From: Strigamia acuminata
Lineage: Eukaryota; Arthropoda; Chilopoda; Geophilomorpha; Linotaeniidae
Assembly (NCBI GenBank): GCA_949358305.1
Contig: CASHSZ010000144.1
Location: forward strand, 1 to 64,000
Length of the DNA stretch: 64,000 nucleotides
Reading direction: 5' to 3'
Made by a program: the position numbers and the translations under genes. This document shows positions 45,987-56,703 of the stretch, piece after piece (positions within the stretch are counted from its first letter, which is position 1; each line of letters begins with the position of its first letter). The notes under the pieces are model-generated. The model saw only the letters and a program-made list of their open reading frames with translations. It was not told the DNA's origin and made no database searches.

Positions 45987-48056
45987 TCCTCATCCTCCTT
46001 CTTCTCCTTCTCCGCCATCATCCTCTCTTCCTCCTCTTCTTCCTCTTTCTTCTTCTTCTCCGCAATCACCCTCTTTTCCTCCACTTCTTCCTCCTTTTTC
46101 TTCTTCTCCGCCATCACCCTCTTTTCCTCCTCTTCTTCCTCCTTCTTCTTCTTCTCTTCCGCCCTCGCCTTCTTTTCCTCCTCTTTTCTCTTCTTCTTCT
46201 CCCTTTTCTCCTTCTTCTTCTTCTTCTTCTCCTCCTTCTCCTCCTCCTCTTTCTTCTTCTTCTCCGCCATCGCCCTCTCTTCCTCCTCTTCTTCCTCTTT
46301 CTTCTTCTTCTCCGCCATCGCCCTCTTTTCCTTCTCTTTCGCTAACCACCCACGCATCCAATCACTCCTCTCGTCGGCTTCACTCTCGCTCAGCTCCTCG
46401 TCGGCCTCGTCATCGCTCTGCCCGTCGTCGGTGTCACTACTGTCATCCTCACTCTGCTCCCCCTCGGTCTCTTTCGCGTCTCTCTTTTTCCTACAAAAGA
46501 GGTGAAATTGTGAGACATTGCGCGCGACCCGCAAAGAACGCGTCAAACTTACACCGGCGACGCGCCCGTGGACTCCGCGGACCGCCGCTCGCTCATCGCC
46601 CGACCCGCGGGCCGCGACAAACCCGGTGCCAACGCATTCGATGGTTGCTGCTGTTGTCGTGGCGAATCTGGCTGGATCTGGAAAGGAGCGAAACGAGCGG
46701 CGGACTAAGAAAATAAAATAAAACGAGCGTGGGAATGACGATTCTTTCACTCACCGGCGCCGTCGACCGCGACTTCGGACCGCGCAGCATCATCATCGCC
46801 GCCTCGAACACCCCAAGTCGTCCGGTCTGCGACCCGGCCGTTGTTGTCGCCGTCGCCTGCGACTCGAGCGACGCCTGGCTATTCAGGGGCAGCGTGGTGT
46901 CCTGCGACTCTTCGTCCTCGTCTTCGCCCGGGGACCGAGAAAGCTGCGTCACCCGCGAGAAAACGAAATAAACGGGATCGATAAAATAAAATAATTACGC
47001 GATAATTCTTTTACTCACCGTCTCGGGTCCCGCGGGCCGTGGTCGGGGGTCGACCGTCGACGACGACGAGCCCGGCACGACCTGGAAGAAAACAAACGAA
47101 CAGACAAATATAAGTAAACGAGCGAATTAAAGAAAAAGGCGGGCGAAAGAAAAGAAAAGAAGGAGTAACTTATGAAACGAGGCGAAACGAAACAGATCCG
47201 AGTTGGTCGGATGCGCTCTAACGCTCGTTCTCGGGCGCTACTTTGACGGCGGACGGGCAAGCGTCGAGGCCTCGGCTCGATTTTTACCGGACTCGAACTT
47301 TTTTGTTCGTGCACGTTTCGACCCAAACAAACCAACAACAATTTCACTCACCGTCGATGGGGATGGCGGCGGTAGTGGCGAATACGTCGGCGATTGCAGT
47401 AGCGGCGACGGTAGTGACGATGACAGCGACGACCGACTCGCGGACCGTCGCGTGGGCAGCGTGACCTGGAAAGAGGCGGACGAGTTAATAAGATGAAATA
47501 ATAGTGGGACAAAAATATTTTTTTTTTTTTTTTTTTTTTTTCTAAACCCACCACCCTGTCGGGTCCTGTCGGACTCGGCACGGGCGCGTCGCCGTCGTCC
47601 GGGAAGCGAGGCTGCAACCCTTCGTCGATGGACACGACCTGGAAACGAACGAACAAATAAAAAGAAAAAGATAAATAAAAATAAAAGGAAAAATAGAAAT
47701 AAAAATAAAAATAAGTGGAAAAGTAAGATATAAAGTAACGCGTGAAACAAAACGAAACAAATCGAGGCGATTCTTTCACTCGGCGCTACCTTTGGTTCCT
47801 CGGTGGTCGACTCGGACGCCGCCGACGTCGTCCGCTGCAGCCGCGGCATGTCGGGAACCACCGCCTCGTCGTCGATCGTGGCCTGTAAATAAGCGATCGA
47901 ATTAATTAAATGAATGGATGAATAGATGGTTTACGGAACGACTCTTTCACTTACGGGTTTCGCCGCTACAGCCACGGCATCCGTTTCTTCGACCTCGACC
48001 TCCGTTCCGATGTTGAGCTCGGTCTCATCGACTATTTTTTCTTCTTCTTTTTCCAT
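43211..48056 (-). CDS. Large paired zinc-finger protein, 14 exons, about 1060 aa
   Basis: Proposed exons: 47955-48056, 47790-47882, 47555-47638, 47352-47465, 47019-47081, 46755-46943, 46553-46677, 45803-46490, 44972-45424, 44506-44887, 44277-44413, 43749-44126, 43595-43654 and 43211-43525. All are GT-AG and stay in frame. In order: an acidic/Ser-Pro-rich N-terminus in small exons; a Lys/Glu coiled coil of about 230 residues (257-486); a Pro/Ser linker; an Ala-rich helix; finger 1 (C756, C759, H779, H784) split by an intron; finger 2 (C824, C827, H839, H844); an acidic/basic stretch; a VTMDEMLHKW motif comparable to the 25.3-kb gene; and a Lys-rich tail. The order finger 1, finger 2, W-motif is shared with that gene. 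The 45425-45802 intron is the least certain. Function unknown. Confidence 0.7.
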
Positions 48057-48870
48057 CTGGTGTCTACGCGGGAGAAGAAAAATTAAATAAATAAATAATT
48101 AAATAAATAAAACAAACGAACAACGTGAAAATGTGAAAATAAATTGAGTGACAAGCGACGATAAACCGGGAACGAGGGATCGAAGATGGGGCGACAGAAC
48201 ACGTCGCGCGAAATCCGCGAGCGGGACACCGAGCCCGCTACCCCGGCCGTTTGCGTCTCGTTATTTTATTTCATTTTATTTTTATTTATTTTTATTAATT
48301 AATTAATTAATTAATTAATTAATTAATTGATCAGTTAGTTAATTAAAACTAATTAAAAAGAAAAAAAAGTTGAAATGAAGCTGTTCCCGCGATCAAGTTT
48401 TCTCGCCGCCATGAGCGACGCGACCGAAACGCGACCAAACGAATTTGCACGCCGTATTGGCGTACGCTGTTCCGCGTGTACGGGTGCATACGTGTGGTCG
48501 CGATCGTGGTTAATAGACCAATTTGTTTACTCACTCGACAATCGACAGGCAATTGATAAACGTTGTTGGTGCCAAACAATCGCGCGCTAGGGTGCACCGT
48601 GGATAAACAAACCCGTGTGACATCTGGTGACAAGTCCGCGAACAATTTCATTTCATTTCTAACCTACAAGTAGGCGGTTTAATCAAACCAACCATCGGTT
48701 TATATTTAAAAAAAAACAAAACAAACAAGAGAAAAAAATAAAATAAAATAAAATAAAATAAAATAAAATAAAAGGAGTCGGCGTCAAAGGAAACCGTGGT
48801 AGCGGCGCCAACGGGACGAATCCGATCTATCAATAAGACGGGCGACCCGGCGCTGGCCGAGGAGGCGCGC

Positions 48871-48910
<40 letters not shown>

Positions 48911-49552
48911 GCTTGTCTGTCTCGTTTCGAAGTTGACGGATATGTTGGTCGATTTCTTTTGTTTTATCATCTATTTTGTTGTTCATTCCCTCTCTTACAC
49001 GGTCGCGCCGAAACGTAACGACACCACCGCCCCTCGTTACGTCGTTCCCGGCAGCCGTCGCTCGCCCGACGCGCCCTCGCGCGCTCCCGTGTCCCCCGCA
49101 CGCGCCTAAACGCGGCCACGTCGCAGAAGCGCGCCGATCCAGTGCCCTGATCAAAGACGTTTTGTTTCGATTTTATCGTCGCTGCGTGAGGAGAAGACAA
49201 AGACGACGACGACGACGACGACGAAGTTCGGAAAGAGAGTCGAGAGGCTGACGAGGAAGATGCGGGAGAAGACAAAAGTGGTCGCGTTGAAGTTGAACTT
49301 GACGAGGAAGAGGCTCGGGGGCCCGGGGACCGACCTGTACGAGTTGGGAGCGGATGAGTTGGAGACGGTGGACGACAAGGACGAGTCGTTTGTTTGTAAT
49401 AATAACGATGTAATGATGTAATAATAATAATAATAACAACAAAAACAACAACAACAACAATTACAATGGTTAATGTGGATTTATTTATTTTTTTTTTATT
49501 TTATTTATTTTTTTTTTTTATATATTTGAGACAATACAATAAAAGAAAAAGA
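48057..49552. other. Intergenic with one weak small frame
   Basis: ATTA repeats (48288-48330), AAAAT run (48738-48772) and GTCT run (48875-48920). A 53-codon frame at 49260-49421 on the plus strand (MREKTKVVALKLNLTRKR) is charged and non-repetitive, but it has no recognised domain and no convincing upstream exon. A 71-codon frame at 48375-48590 is equally unsupported. Confidence 0.4.
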
Positions 49553-50054
49553 TCAAATTAACGAAATCCTGTGCGCCTCCGTCCAATGGCCAATCAGGTT
49601 GTCTGGAGAGGGTGTCTCCGCACAAAACGGACAGCGTCTGCCGCGTTGGTGCACCTGCCCCAATATCTAAAAGAGGGGGGGGGGAAGGGAGGAAGAAACG
49701 AATTAGTTGGTTGGTTAACTAGACGAAGGAGTTAAATGCTCACCAACGCTAGATGAGCGGGCTCGCGCGAATACATTCGTAGCAATCCCCGGATGGCCTC
49801 GTCCGCACCTTCACGGATGTCGTGTCGCTGTCGCCAGTGGCGGAAGATGTCCATGTAAAAGTAGCCGTCCGGGTCTGAAATAAATAAGAAAAATAAAAAT
49901 AAAATAAAATAAAAGAAAATGAAAAAATAAAAAGAAAATGGACGACTAATAAGTAGATAAATAGATGTTTCTCACCGTTTGGGTGCTCGCCGCACAAAAC
50001 GCAGTAATACGACCTACCGCCCTCTTCTCTGTGTGGTGCTGGTGCTCCGTTCAT
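49553..50054 (-). CDS. Minimal paired zinc-finger protein A, 3 exons, 107 aa
   Basis: Exons: 49976-50054, 49744-49874 and 49553-49666, with the first junction in phase 1 and the second in phase 0. The protein consists of a short N-terminus, finger 1 (YYCVLCGEH, then FRHWRQRHD), a helix conserved among copies (RGLLRMYSREPAHLAL) and finger 2 (CPFCAETP, then IGHWTEAH), ending a few residues later. The intron splits finger 1 at exactly the position and phase used in the 43-48-kb and 51.9-kb genes, so these are true paralogues. No known family recognised. It could bind nucleic acid or compete with the larger paralogues (inference). Confidence 0.78.
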
Positions 50055-50148
50055 CTTTCTTTCTTCCGTGTGGGAGACGAATAAAGAATTAATTAATTAA
50101 TTGAAAATAAATTGGAAAGGGAGATCACACAAAGCATCAAACTTACTC

Positions 50149-50207
<59 letters not shown>

Positions 50208-51926
50208 AACGAAGACGATGTGGCGACGGGGACCGGGCGGATGATGAAACGCGCACTTGATCCACGTTGTCGTGACACTTGATGTCGAGACCGCAAACCA
50301 TTTCGTCTGGACTACGGAGCGCCCGGAGATGCGCTGTACCGCGCTCGGTACAACGAGGAATTGTACGCGGGCGCGTGTGTGCAAAACATGCGGTCGATTA
50401 GCGACGTTCCCTCCGATATGCACTCGCCGAGTGAACGGGGTCGGCATCCCACGCCGAGAGAACCGTGCCGGAGAAAGAAAGTTGGAGTCGAAGCCAGCAA
50501 ACGAGACTACCGGGAAACATCACGACCATCGTTGCGAACAACGTTGGCACGACAAAGACTTTAAAAAGACAGGCACGCTCGGGCACCCGGTGGAAGGCGA
50601 ATCCTCTCGATGGCGCGTCCCATGCCGAGGGAACCGTGCCGGAGAAAGAAAGTTGGAGTCGAAGCCAGGCGGCCGAATTCCGCCACCCGGAAGTGCGTTC
50701 GTGTCCAGTTGATCGGGGACGGAAAGAAGATCGTGGCTTGCGCGCCCAGAGACGGATGTTTGTTTGAATTTTAACGAGATGGAAAACGACGGAGTTTTGG
50801 TTGCCGGATTCGGTCGTAGCGGGGCACGCCGTTGGTGATGTTCCCGGCGCGCGATTCAAAGTGGTCAAAGTCGCTAATGTTTCGTTGTTGGCTTTGTACG
50901 GGGAGAAAAAGGAAAGACCGAGGTCTTAAAATGTGTTTGTTTTTTTTTTTTGTTTGTTTGCTTGTTTAGTGGCAAATTTGAATTCGATCGAGTTTCAAAA
51001 ATAAATCGATCGAAACGTTAAAAACGAGACTTTAACGTAGAATTTCTCATTCGTTTTAATGGCGGCAACGACTTTTTGATCGGACGACACTATCGTTTAT
51101 TACAAACAAACAACGGGGTGGCGAGTAAACCGAGTGACTTCGGGCGCCGCGTTAGCATCCAAGAAACAATTAGCTCACCCGCGTGTTCGTCATCTTTGCT
51201 CGCCGCCGAGAGGATTTGCCTTCCATCGGGTGCCCGAGCGTGTCTGTCTTTTTCGAAGTCTTCGTCGCGCCAAACGTTGTTCGCGACGATGATCACGATG
51301 TTTCCTCGCAGTTCGCCGACCTCGCGGTTTACCCGCTTCGCTCGTTGGATACGGAAGGTCGATCGGTTTATTTTTGAATTTTGGTCGCCGAGTTCGAATT
51401 TGCCGCCGAATTTGTTCGCGCGGTCTCTCGCCGTAATATGTTTTGTTTCTTTTTTTTTTTTCTTTCTTGATTTTCTGTTTAATTTTTATTTATTTATTTA
51501 TTTATTTATTTTTTTATTTATTAATTAATTAATTTATTTTTTTTTTTTACGAACCAAAAAAAAAAAAAACACATTTTAAGACCTCGGTCTTTCCTTTTTC
51601 TCCCCGTACAAAGCCAACAACGAAACATTTGCGACTTTGGCCACTTTGAATCGCGCGCCGGGAACATCACCAATGGCGTGCCCCGCTACAACCGAATCCG
51701 GCAACCAAAACTCCGTCGTCCGCCTCGTTAAATAACAACTACGATTAATGTGGATTTTTTTTTATTTTTATTTTTATTTTTATTCTTATTTTTTTTATTT
51801 TTAATTAATTAAAACAAATAAAAAGAAATGAAGAAGAAGTCATACAATACAAAAAAAAACAAAAAAACAAAAAAACAAAAAAAGGTCAAATAAAATCGAA
51901 TGCACGGTCCACCGATGCTGTCTCCG
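50055..51926. other. Intergenic with TTAC run and interleaved inverted repeats
   Basis: TTAC microsatellite (50145-50207). A direct repeat of about 50 bp lies at 50449-50497 and 50618-50667. An inverted pair of about 155 bp lies at 50786-50941 and 51569-51724, and a second inverted pair at about 50500-50610 and 51195-51320. Long frames here (for example 50257-50712) run through these repeats and have no recognisable domain, so I do not call them genes. Confidence 0.55.
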
Positions 51927-52444
51927 TCATCCCTGGTGGGCGGTCGGTGCTTGAAATCTATGCGCTTCCACCCAATGGGTAGAGAGATCCTCGAAAAAGG
52001 GTGTTTCCGCGCAAAACGGACAGCGTCCGTCGTTGTGTCGGTACACCCGTCTCAGTGCCTTGAAAAAAAAATAAAAAATAAAAAAAAATAAATTAGTTGA
52101 CTAGTTAACTCGGCGAAGAAACTAAAAGCTCACCAATGCCAAACGAACGGGGTCGCGCGAATGGATTCGTAGCAGCCCTCGGGTGGAATCGTCCGCATCT
52201 CCGCCGATGTTATGGTACCGTCGCCAGTGACGAAAGGCATCTTTACAGAAAACACCGTTCGGTTCTGAAACGAGAAAAAATTAAAATCAAATAAAATATA
52301 CATAATTAAAAAATAAATAAATAAATAAATTGAACAACTGATAAGTAAATAAATGGATGTTTGTTTCTTACTGTCGGGGTATTTACCGCAGCACAAAGCG
52401 CAGTAATGTGACTTGTCGCCCTCTGCATGCTGCGCTCCTTCCAT
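51927..52444 (-). CDS. Minimal paired zinc-finger protein B, 3 exons, 111 aa
   Basis: Exons: 52372-52444, 52134-52264 and 51927-52058. Exon phases are the same and the middle exon has the same length (131 bp) as in paralogue A. Finger 1 is HYCALCCGKYPD then FRHWRRYHN, followed by the conserved helix (RGLLRIHSRDPVRLAL) and finger 2 (CPFCAETP, then STHWVEAHRF). The start MEGAQHAEG was chosen because it aligns with the start of paralogue A. It lies next to the right satellite block. Function unknown. Confidence 0.78.
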
Positions 52445-52746
52445 CTTTCTTCTGTGTGGGAGACGAGTAGAGAATTGAAAATAAATTGGAGAGAGAAACC
52501 ACACAAAACACCAAACTTACCAACGGAGACGAAGTGCCGATGAAAACCGGGAGGAAAATGAAACACTCGCGCGATATACGCTGTCGGACCAACGTGCGCG
52601 TTTGTCGTGACATCTGGTGTCGAGCTCGCAAACCATTTCGTGGCCGCGCGAGTCGAGGCCGTCGACTTCGAGTGGTAGCCGAGACCGTAAATGAATTCGC
52701 TTTTACCGCGACGAATCTCGCGCGACCGCGACTCCGCAAAAATACC
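52445..52746. other. Upstream region of zinc-finger gene B
   Basis: Mixed sequence with no repeat or domain seen. It resembles the region upstream of paralogue A (for example the CGAAGACGATG / GGAGACGAAGTG surroundings near 50210 and 52525). It probably holds the promoter. Confidence 0.45.
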
Positions 52747-53215
52747 GTATATGGCCCGTAACGGCCCGCCGACGGTCCCGTAACGGTCCCGTCACGACCC
52801 CGTCAACGGCTTGTACGGGCCGTGATGGGGTCGTGACGGGACCGTCGGCGGCCCGTTAACGGACCGTGCGGGCCGTTACGGGATCGTGACGGTCCCGTCA
52901 CGATCCCGTCAACGGCTTGTACGGGCCGTTACGAGATCGTGACGGTCCCGTTGGCGGCTCGTTAACGGCCCGTACAAGCCGTTGACGGGATCGTGACGGT
53001 CCCGTCACGATCCCGTAACGGCTCGCACGGGCCGTTAACGGGCCGCCGACGGTCCCGTGACGGTCCCGTAACGGCCTTCGTTCCCGGACTTCGGCTCGCC
53101 GACGGCCCGTACGACCTCATGCGGGCCGTTAACGGCCCGTTAACGGGCCGCCGACGGTCCCGTCACGATCCCGTAACGGCCCGTCATGATCCCGTAACGG
53201 GCTGAAAACGGGAAA
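52747..53215. repeat. Right GC-rich palindromic satellite block, short
   Basis: The same words as 15121-18440, but only about 470 bp and in mostly inverted orientation relative to the left block. It lacks the 90-bp AT-rich modules. Confidence 0.88.
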
Positions 53216-53598
53216 ACTGAGGGAGTCGGGTGCGAGACCACGTGACCCGGAGTGTGGTTTTTGGGGGCGAGGGCCGTCCTCCGACCGCGCCGTGACGCGC
53301 CCCGAGTCGGATCAAGAGTCACGGCGCGTCGCGGCGCTTTCGGAGCACGCGACCCGATCCCCCCCCTCCCTCCCGTCACAAAAACCACGTTTTAGCGAAA
53401 CCCTTGACCGGTCACAAAACCCACCGAACACCGAAAAGCAACGAACAAAACGCGCTCGGTCGCACGAACTACTCGGCCAAAACAACATCCGCAAATTCCG
53501 CATCGCAGTCGCGATCAACGAAACAACGTATAGGCCGCCGTAATGTTAAAAAGCGGGACCCTTTCGCCCCCGACAAAATCCGCACACATACCCCAAGG
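53216..53598 (-). repeat. Right terminal region of the giant element
   Basis: 53218-53310 is the reverse complement of the left-end segment near 15020-15130. The last 250 bp are almost identical to 62750-63009. Compared with that copy about 565 bp are missing after GATCAAGAG (53320). It ends CCAAGG directly before TTAA. Confidence 0.78.
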
Positions 53599-53602
53599 TT
53601 AA
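53599..53602. other. TTAA at the right end
   Basis: TTAA follows the terminal CCCCAAGG, mirroring TTAA-CCTT at the left end. The flank beyond it is the interior of another element copy, not satellite. Confidence 0.75.
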
Positions 53603-53647
53603 ACGAGCGTTTCATTCGCCCATTTATCCGTCGGTCTCTTCTAGGCC

Positions 53648-53812
53648 ATGGCGGACGGTTTTCCCAAAACTGACGCGGACGCGCGTGTGTGGGTCGCCAC
53701 GACAACATCGCCCTCTTCCTTCTCGCTTCGACGGACGACTGTGTGTGTTCGCTCAATCCGCGACGTCTTCACGACCGAACACGTGTCAATTTTGGAAGCC
53801 GACTGGCCGATT
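53648..53812 (+). pseudogene. Transposase remnant with central deletion
   Basis: Begins MADGFPKTDADARVWVATTT, against MTDGFPKTDAGARVWVAATT in the intact gene, then passes directly to sequence matching the intact gene's last bases and 3' UTR. None of the catalytic Asp codons remain. Confidence 0.82.
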
Positions 53813-53876
53813 AATTCTGTTTCGTTTTATTTTATTATATTTTATTGTATTTTATTTCATTTTTCCATTTTTATTA

Positions 53877-53926
<50 letters not shown>

Positions 53927-54082
53927 TAACAACAACAAAAACAAAGGCGATGACGACGTATTGTCGGTGCCAACGAGGAAAAAAAAAAAAAAAAACAAAA
54001 AAAAAAAAGAAGAAGAATTGAAAACAAATGAAACAGGGATAAATAAAAACGAACGAATTAACTAATTAATTAATCGATCAAT

Positions 54083-55173
54083 TTATTGGTCCACCGGTCG
54101 ATCGGTCGCGTCGGGGCGCGTTGGAGCGATGGCCCGGTGCTCGCGGTACCCACTCGTCGTGGCCGTGGCCGCGTCCATCGCCTCGTCCGACTCGGATCGC
54201 TCTCGGGTTTCGGTCGGTCCTTCGGCAACGACAATGGTGGCTGGCGGTTGGTCGTCGGGCTCTCGGGTCGGCGAGTGACTCAACTGGGGACAAGTAAAGT
54301 AAAGTAAAGTAAAGTAAAGTAAAGTAAAATAAAACAAAGTAAATGGAAAATAAATTGGCCGGGGTGGGACGGTGTCTAATCGAAATCGAGTTTGACCCCG
54401 TGCGCCGTGAAATGGGAAGGGGGGAAAGAGAGAGAGACAGAGACAGACAGACACTCACGTGTTCTTGTCTCGGGCGCTTCTCGAGATCCAACGCCTTTTT
54501 TTTTAAGTCCTCCACCTCCACGTCATGAGCCGACTCCGACTCCGGCTCCGACTCGAGTGGTCGTCGTTGTTGTTGCTGCCACTGCTGCCACTGCTGCTCT
54601 CGCTCCCGCTCCCACTGCTGCTCCGACTGCTCCAGCTCCAATCGCTCCCGCTCCAATCCCTCCCACTCTCGCTGCTCCCGCTCTCGTTGCTCCCGCTCCT
54701 GTCGACGCCACGCCCGCCGATAGACCGCGCTTTCTCGGTCCAACTGTTCGAGACGCAAATGGATTTGGCGCTGGTGGGACACCTCTTGTAGTCTCAACCG
54801 CTCATCAAGTTCTCTCTTCTTCGCCTCCAACCGTCTTCGCATCTCTCGCTTGAACCTCTCCAACTCGTCGTCCGTGGTTCGACGCAGTTGTCGTTGCTCC
54901 TCTCCCAGCTGGTTTCCCAGCGCCCACAGGAGCCGCGCGGTCGACGGCGGCTCTTCCTCCCCCTCCTCTCCTTCCTTCTTTTCGAACGGCAGCTCGAATT
55001 CGACCGCCCCAGTCTAGAGAGAACGAAGGAACGAACGAATGAACAAAAATATTGCGCCGGGTAACGCGGGGCAACGCGAAAATTTTTACTCACTTCGACC
55101 TCGAGTTTGACTCCTCGTTTAACGTCGCGCAACATGGCGGCGTCGATCTCGGTTAGGTCTTCGTCGTCGTTGT

Positions 55174-55237
<64 letters not shown>

Positions 55238-55410
55238 CAACGACAGCGCCATTGCCGTCTTCTTCGTCGTCGTCGGTGATGTCAACCTGAAAGCAAAATT
55301 TTAAGCGGGGCGACGTGACACGTCGAAGAAAATAAACGCGCTCACCGTGACGACACGACGGGAATGGGCGGCCATCTCGGATCCTCGTTTCGTTCGCGGT
55401 TCGGTTCCAT
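54083..55410 (-). CDS. Coiled-coil protein, second copy, 4 exons, about 337 aa
   Basis: Proposed exons: 55346-55410, 55094-55286, 54459-55013 and 54083-54283, with phases that close. The start MEPN, the block PPSTARLLWALGNQLGEEQ, the long Glu/Arg helix and the SPTREPDDQPPA tail all match the gene at 34270. It differs by a poly-Pro run from a CGG microsatellite in exon 2, a shorter EP/ER region and loss of the LCPPGHERMW segment. The first intron phase also differs between copies. Still open throughout, so it may be expressed. Function unknown. Confidence 0.62.
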
Positions 55411-55411
55411 C

Positions 55412-55631
55412 TGAAAAACGGAACGAAAAGTTGACGCCGACTGACGAGAACGAAATGGTTGTCGCGGTAATAGCGTTGGAGAAACTTACCACGTTGTGTA
55501 TGTATGTATGTATGTATGTATGTATGTATGTATGTATGTATGTATGAATGGATAAATGTCTGTCGGTCGTCGAACGAAGTTGGTCGCAAAACGCAGACGT
55601 CGCGTGGTCGGGAAAAGTGCACTCACTCACA

Positions 55632-55690
<59 letters not shown>

Positions 55691-55886
55691 GAGATGTGAC
55701 GCTAGAGCATGTCGGTCGACCGGTGACGCGAAAAAGATTAATGAATAAACGACACTAATAATGGCAATAACTGACAACTAATAATTAATAATCAATAATT
55801 AATTAATAATCGACGATTAATAATCAATAACCGATAATGATTAGTAATAACGACAAACGTCGTCATCGAAAATAGCGACGCTTTGT
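55412..55886. other. Intergenic: TATG and TC microsatellites
   Basis: A GTAT run (about 55497-55547), a CT run (55638-55687) and AAT-type repeats (55780-55840). No gene seen. Confidence 0.6.
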
Positions 55887-55968
55887 CTCCGGGCCCGGGT
55901 GGCCGAGCGGGCAGAGTTACCTGCCGTACGGAGTTGTGGATCGAGGGTTCGAATCCCGCTCCCGCGAG
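55887..55968 (+). ncRNA. tRNA-like RNA gene, copy 8
   Basis: The best-conserved copy: A-box TGGCCGAGCGGGC, B-box GGTTCGAATCC (canonical), TTTT terminator and 4 of 5 T-stem pairs. The downstream hairpin at about 56083-56102 has the same 7-bp stem (CTCCCGC / GCGGGAG) with a different loop (GAGGTT). It corresponds to copy 5. Confidence 0.65.
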
Positions 55969-56330
55969 TTTTCGTTTCTGGCAAAGCTGTATTGTCAAAC
56001 ACGCATTCCATTGACATTGCCATACATTGTGCCGTTTCAGTTTGGTCCCTTCTTCGTTTCAGATAGTGATGGTGAACACTCTCCCGCGAGGTTGCGGGAG
56101 GGTGGGGGGGAGTCGAAAGATTCGGCTCTCCTTTTATTTCTTCGTTTTATTTTTTTATTTTCATTTACCGTTCTCATCTTTATTTTCATTCTCGTTTTTT
56201 ATTTTCGTTTACATGTTTCTATTTTTATTTCCACGGTGTGTCGGGAGGGCGCGCGAAAACCTACTCGCCCAATCTCCGTGGTCGCATTTTCCAAATTTTG
56301 TCACTGGATTTCGCGCTTGCGGTGGGGATG
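55969..56330. other. Region matching 36214-36680
   Basis: Contains the hairpin, a T-rich stretch and a block around GTGTGTCGGGAGGGCG that also occurs near 36593. No gene. Confidence 0.55.
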
Positions 56331-56384
56331 GGCGCGCGCAGGCTCCGTCGTCGTGCCAGAAACTCCACTGTGTGATGTAGTCGC

Positions 56385-56388
<4 letters not shown>
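56331..56388 (+). pseudogene. 3' remnant of the alanine-rich gene
   Basis: Encodes the terminal LRRRARNSTV and a stop, matching LRRRRARSSTM at the end of the gene at 37062. All upstream coding sequence is deleted. Confidence 0.6.
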
Positions 56389-56415
<27 letters not shown>

Positions 56416-56587
56416 ACCTAAACCACCACCACCACCACCACCACCACCATCGTCGTCTCTTCTCTCCTTTTCTTTTTTTTGTTAATTTTTGTTAATTTTT
56501 GTTAATTTTGTAATTTTGTAATTTTGTAATTTTGTAATTTTGTAATTTTTGAAATTTTTATTTTTAACTTTTGAATGTACAAATGTA

Positions 56588-56626
<39 letters not shown>

Positions 56627-56703
56627 ATACAATAATCAGACTTTATTCTTCAGTCTTAAAAATATAAAAAAAATAAAAAAAAAAAATATTGTAAACCACT
56701 CGT
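56389..56703. other. Intergenic: GTC/ACC and AAAT repeats
   Basis: GTC (56390-56420), ACC (56425-56448), TTTTG-type (56478-56545) and AAAT (56587-56628) runs. Corresponds to 37803-38193. No gene. Confidence 0.6.

Larger units (their letters stand above)
14270..53598. mobile_element. Candidate giant piggyBac-family element, about 39.3 kb
   Basis: Bounded by TTAA on both sides (14266-14269 and 53599-53602). The left end starts CCTTCGG and the right end, read inwards, starts CCTTGGGG. Long inverted subterminal regions and inverted GC-rich satellite blocks lie inside the ends. An intact piggyBac transposase gene lies at 31525-33941. A collinear deleted copy of the middle follows at 53603. Base composition changes abruptly from AT-rich satellite to GC-rich. 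The right flank is not satellite, so these two ends may not be a simple pair. Inference: an autonomous cargo-carrying transposon. Confidence 0.68.

Noticed and set aside
48375-48590. 71-codon frame with several Cys
   Set aside because: No splice, promoter or homology support, and no second copy in the window.
50257-50712. 151-codon frame containing a twice-repeated basic segment
   Set aside because: It runs across the direct and inverted repeats, has no recognisable domain, and an antisense frame of similar length exists.
14270-53598. Polinton/Maverick or integrated herpesvirus identity
   Set aside because: No protein-primed polymerase, retroviral-like integrase of that type, packaging ATPase, protease or capsid gene was seen. 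The only integrase-class enzyme in the domain is piggyBac-type.
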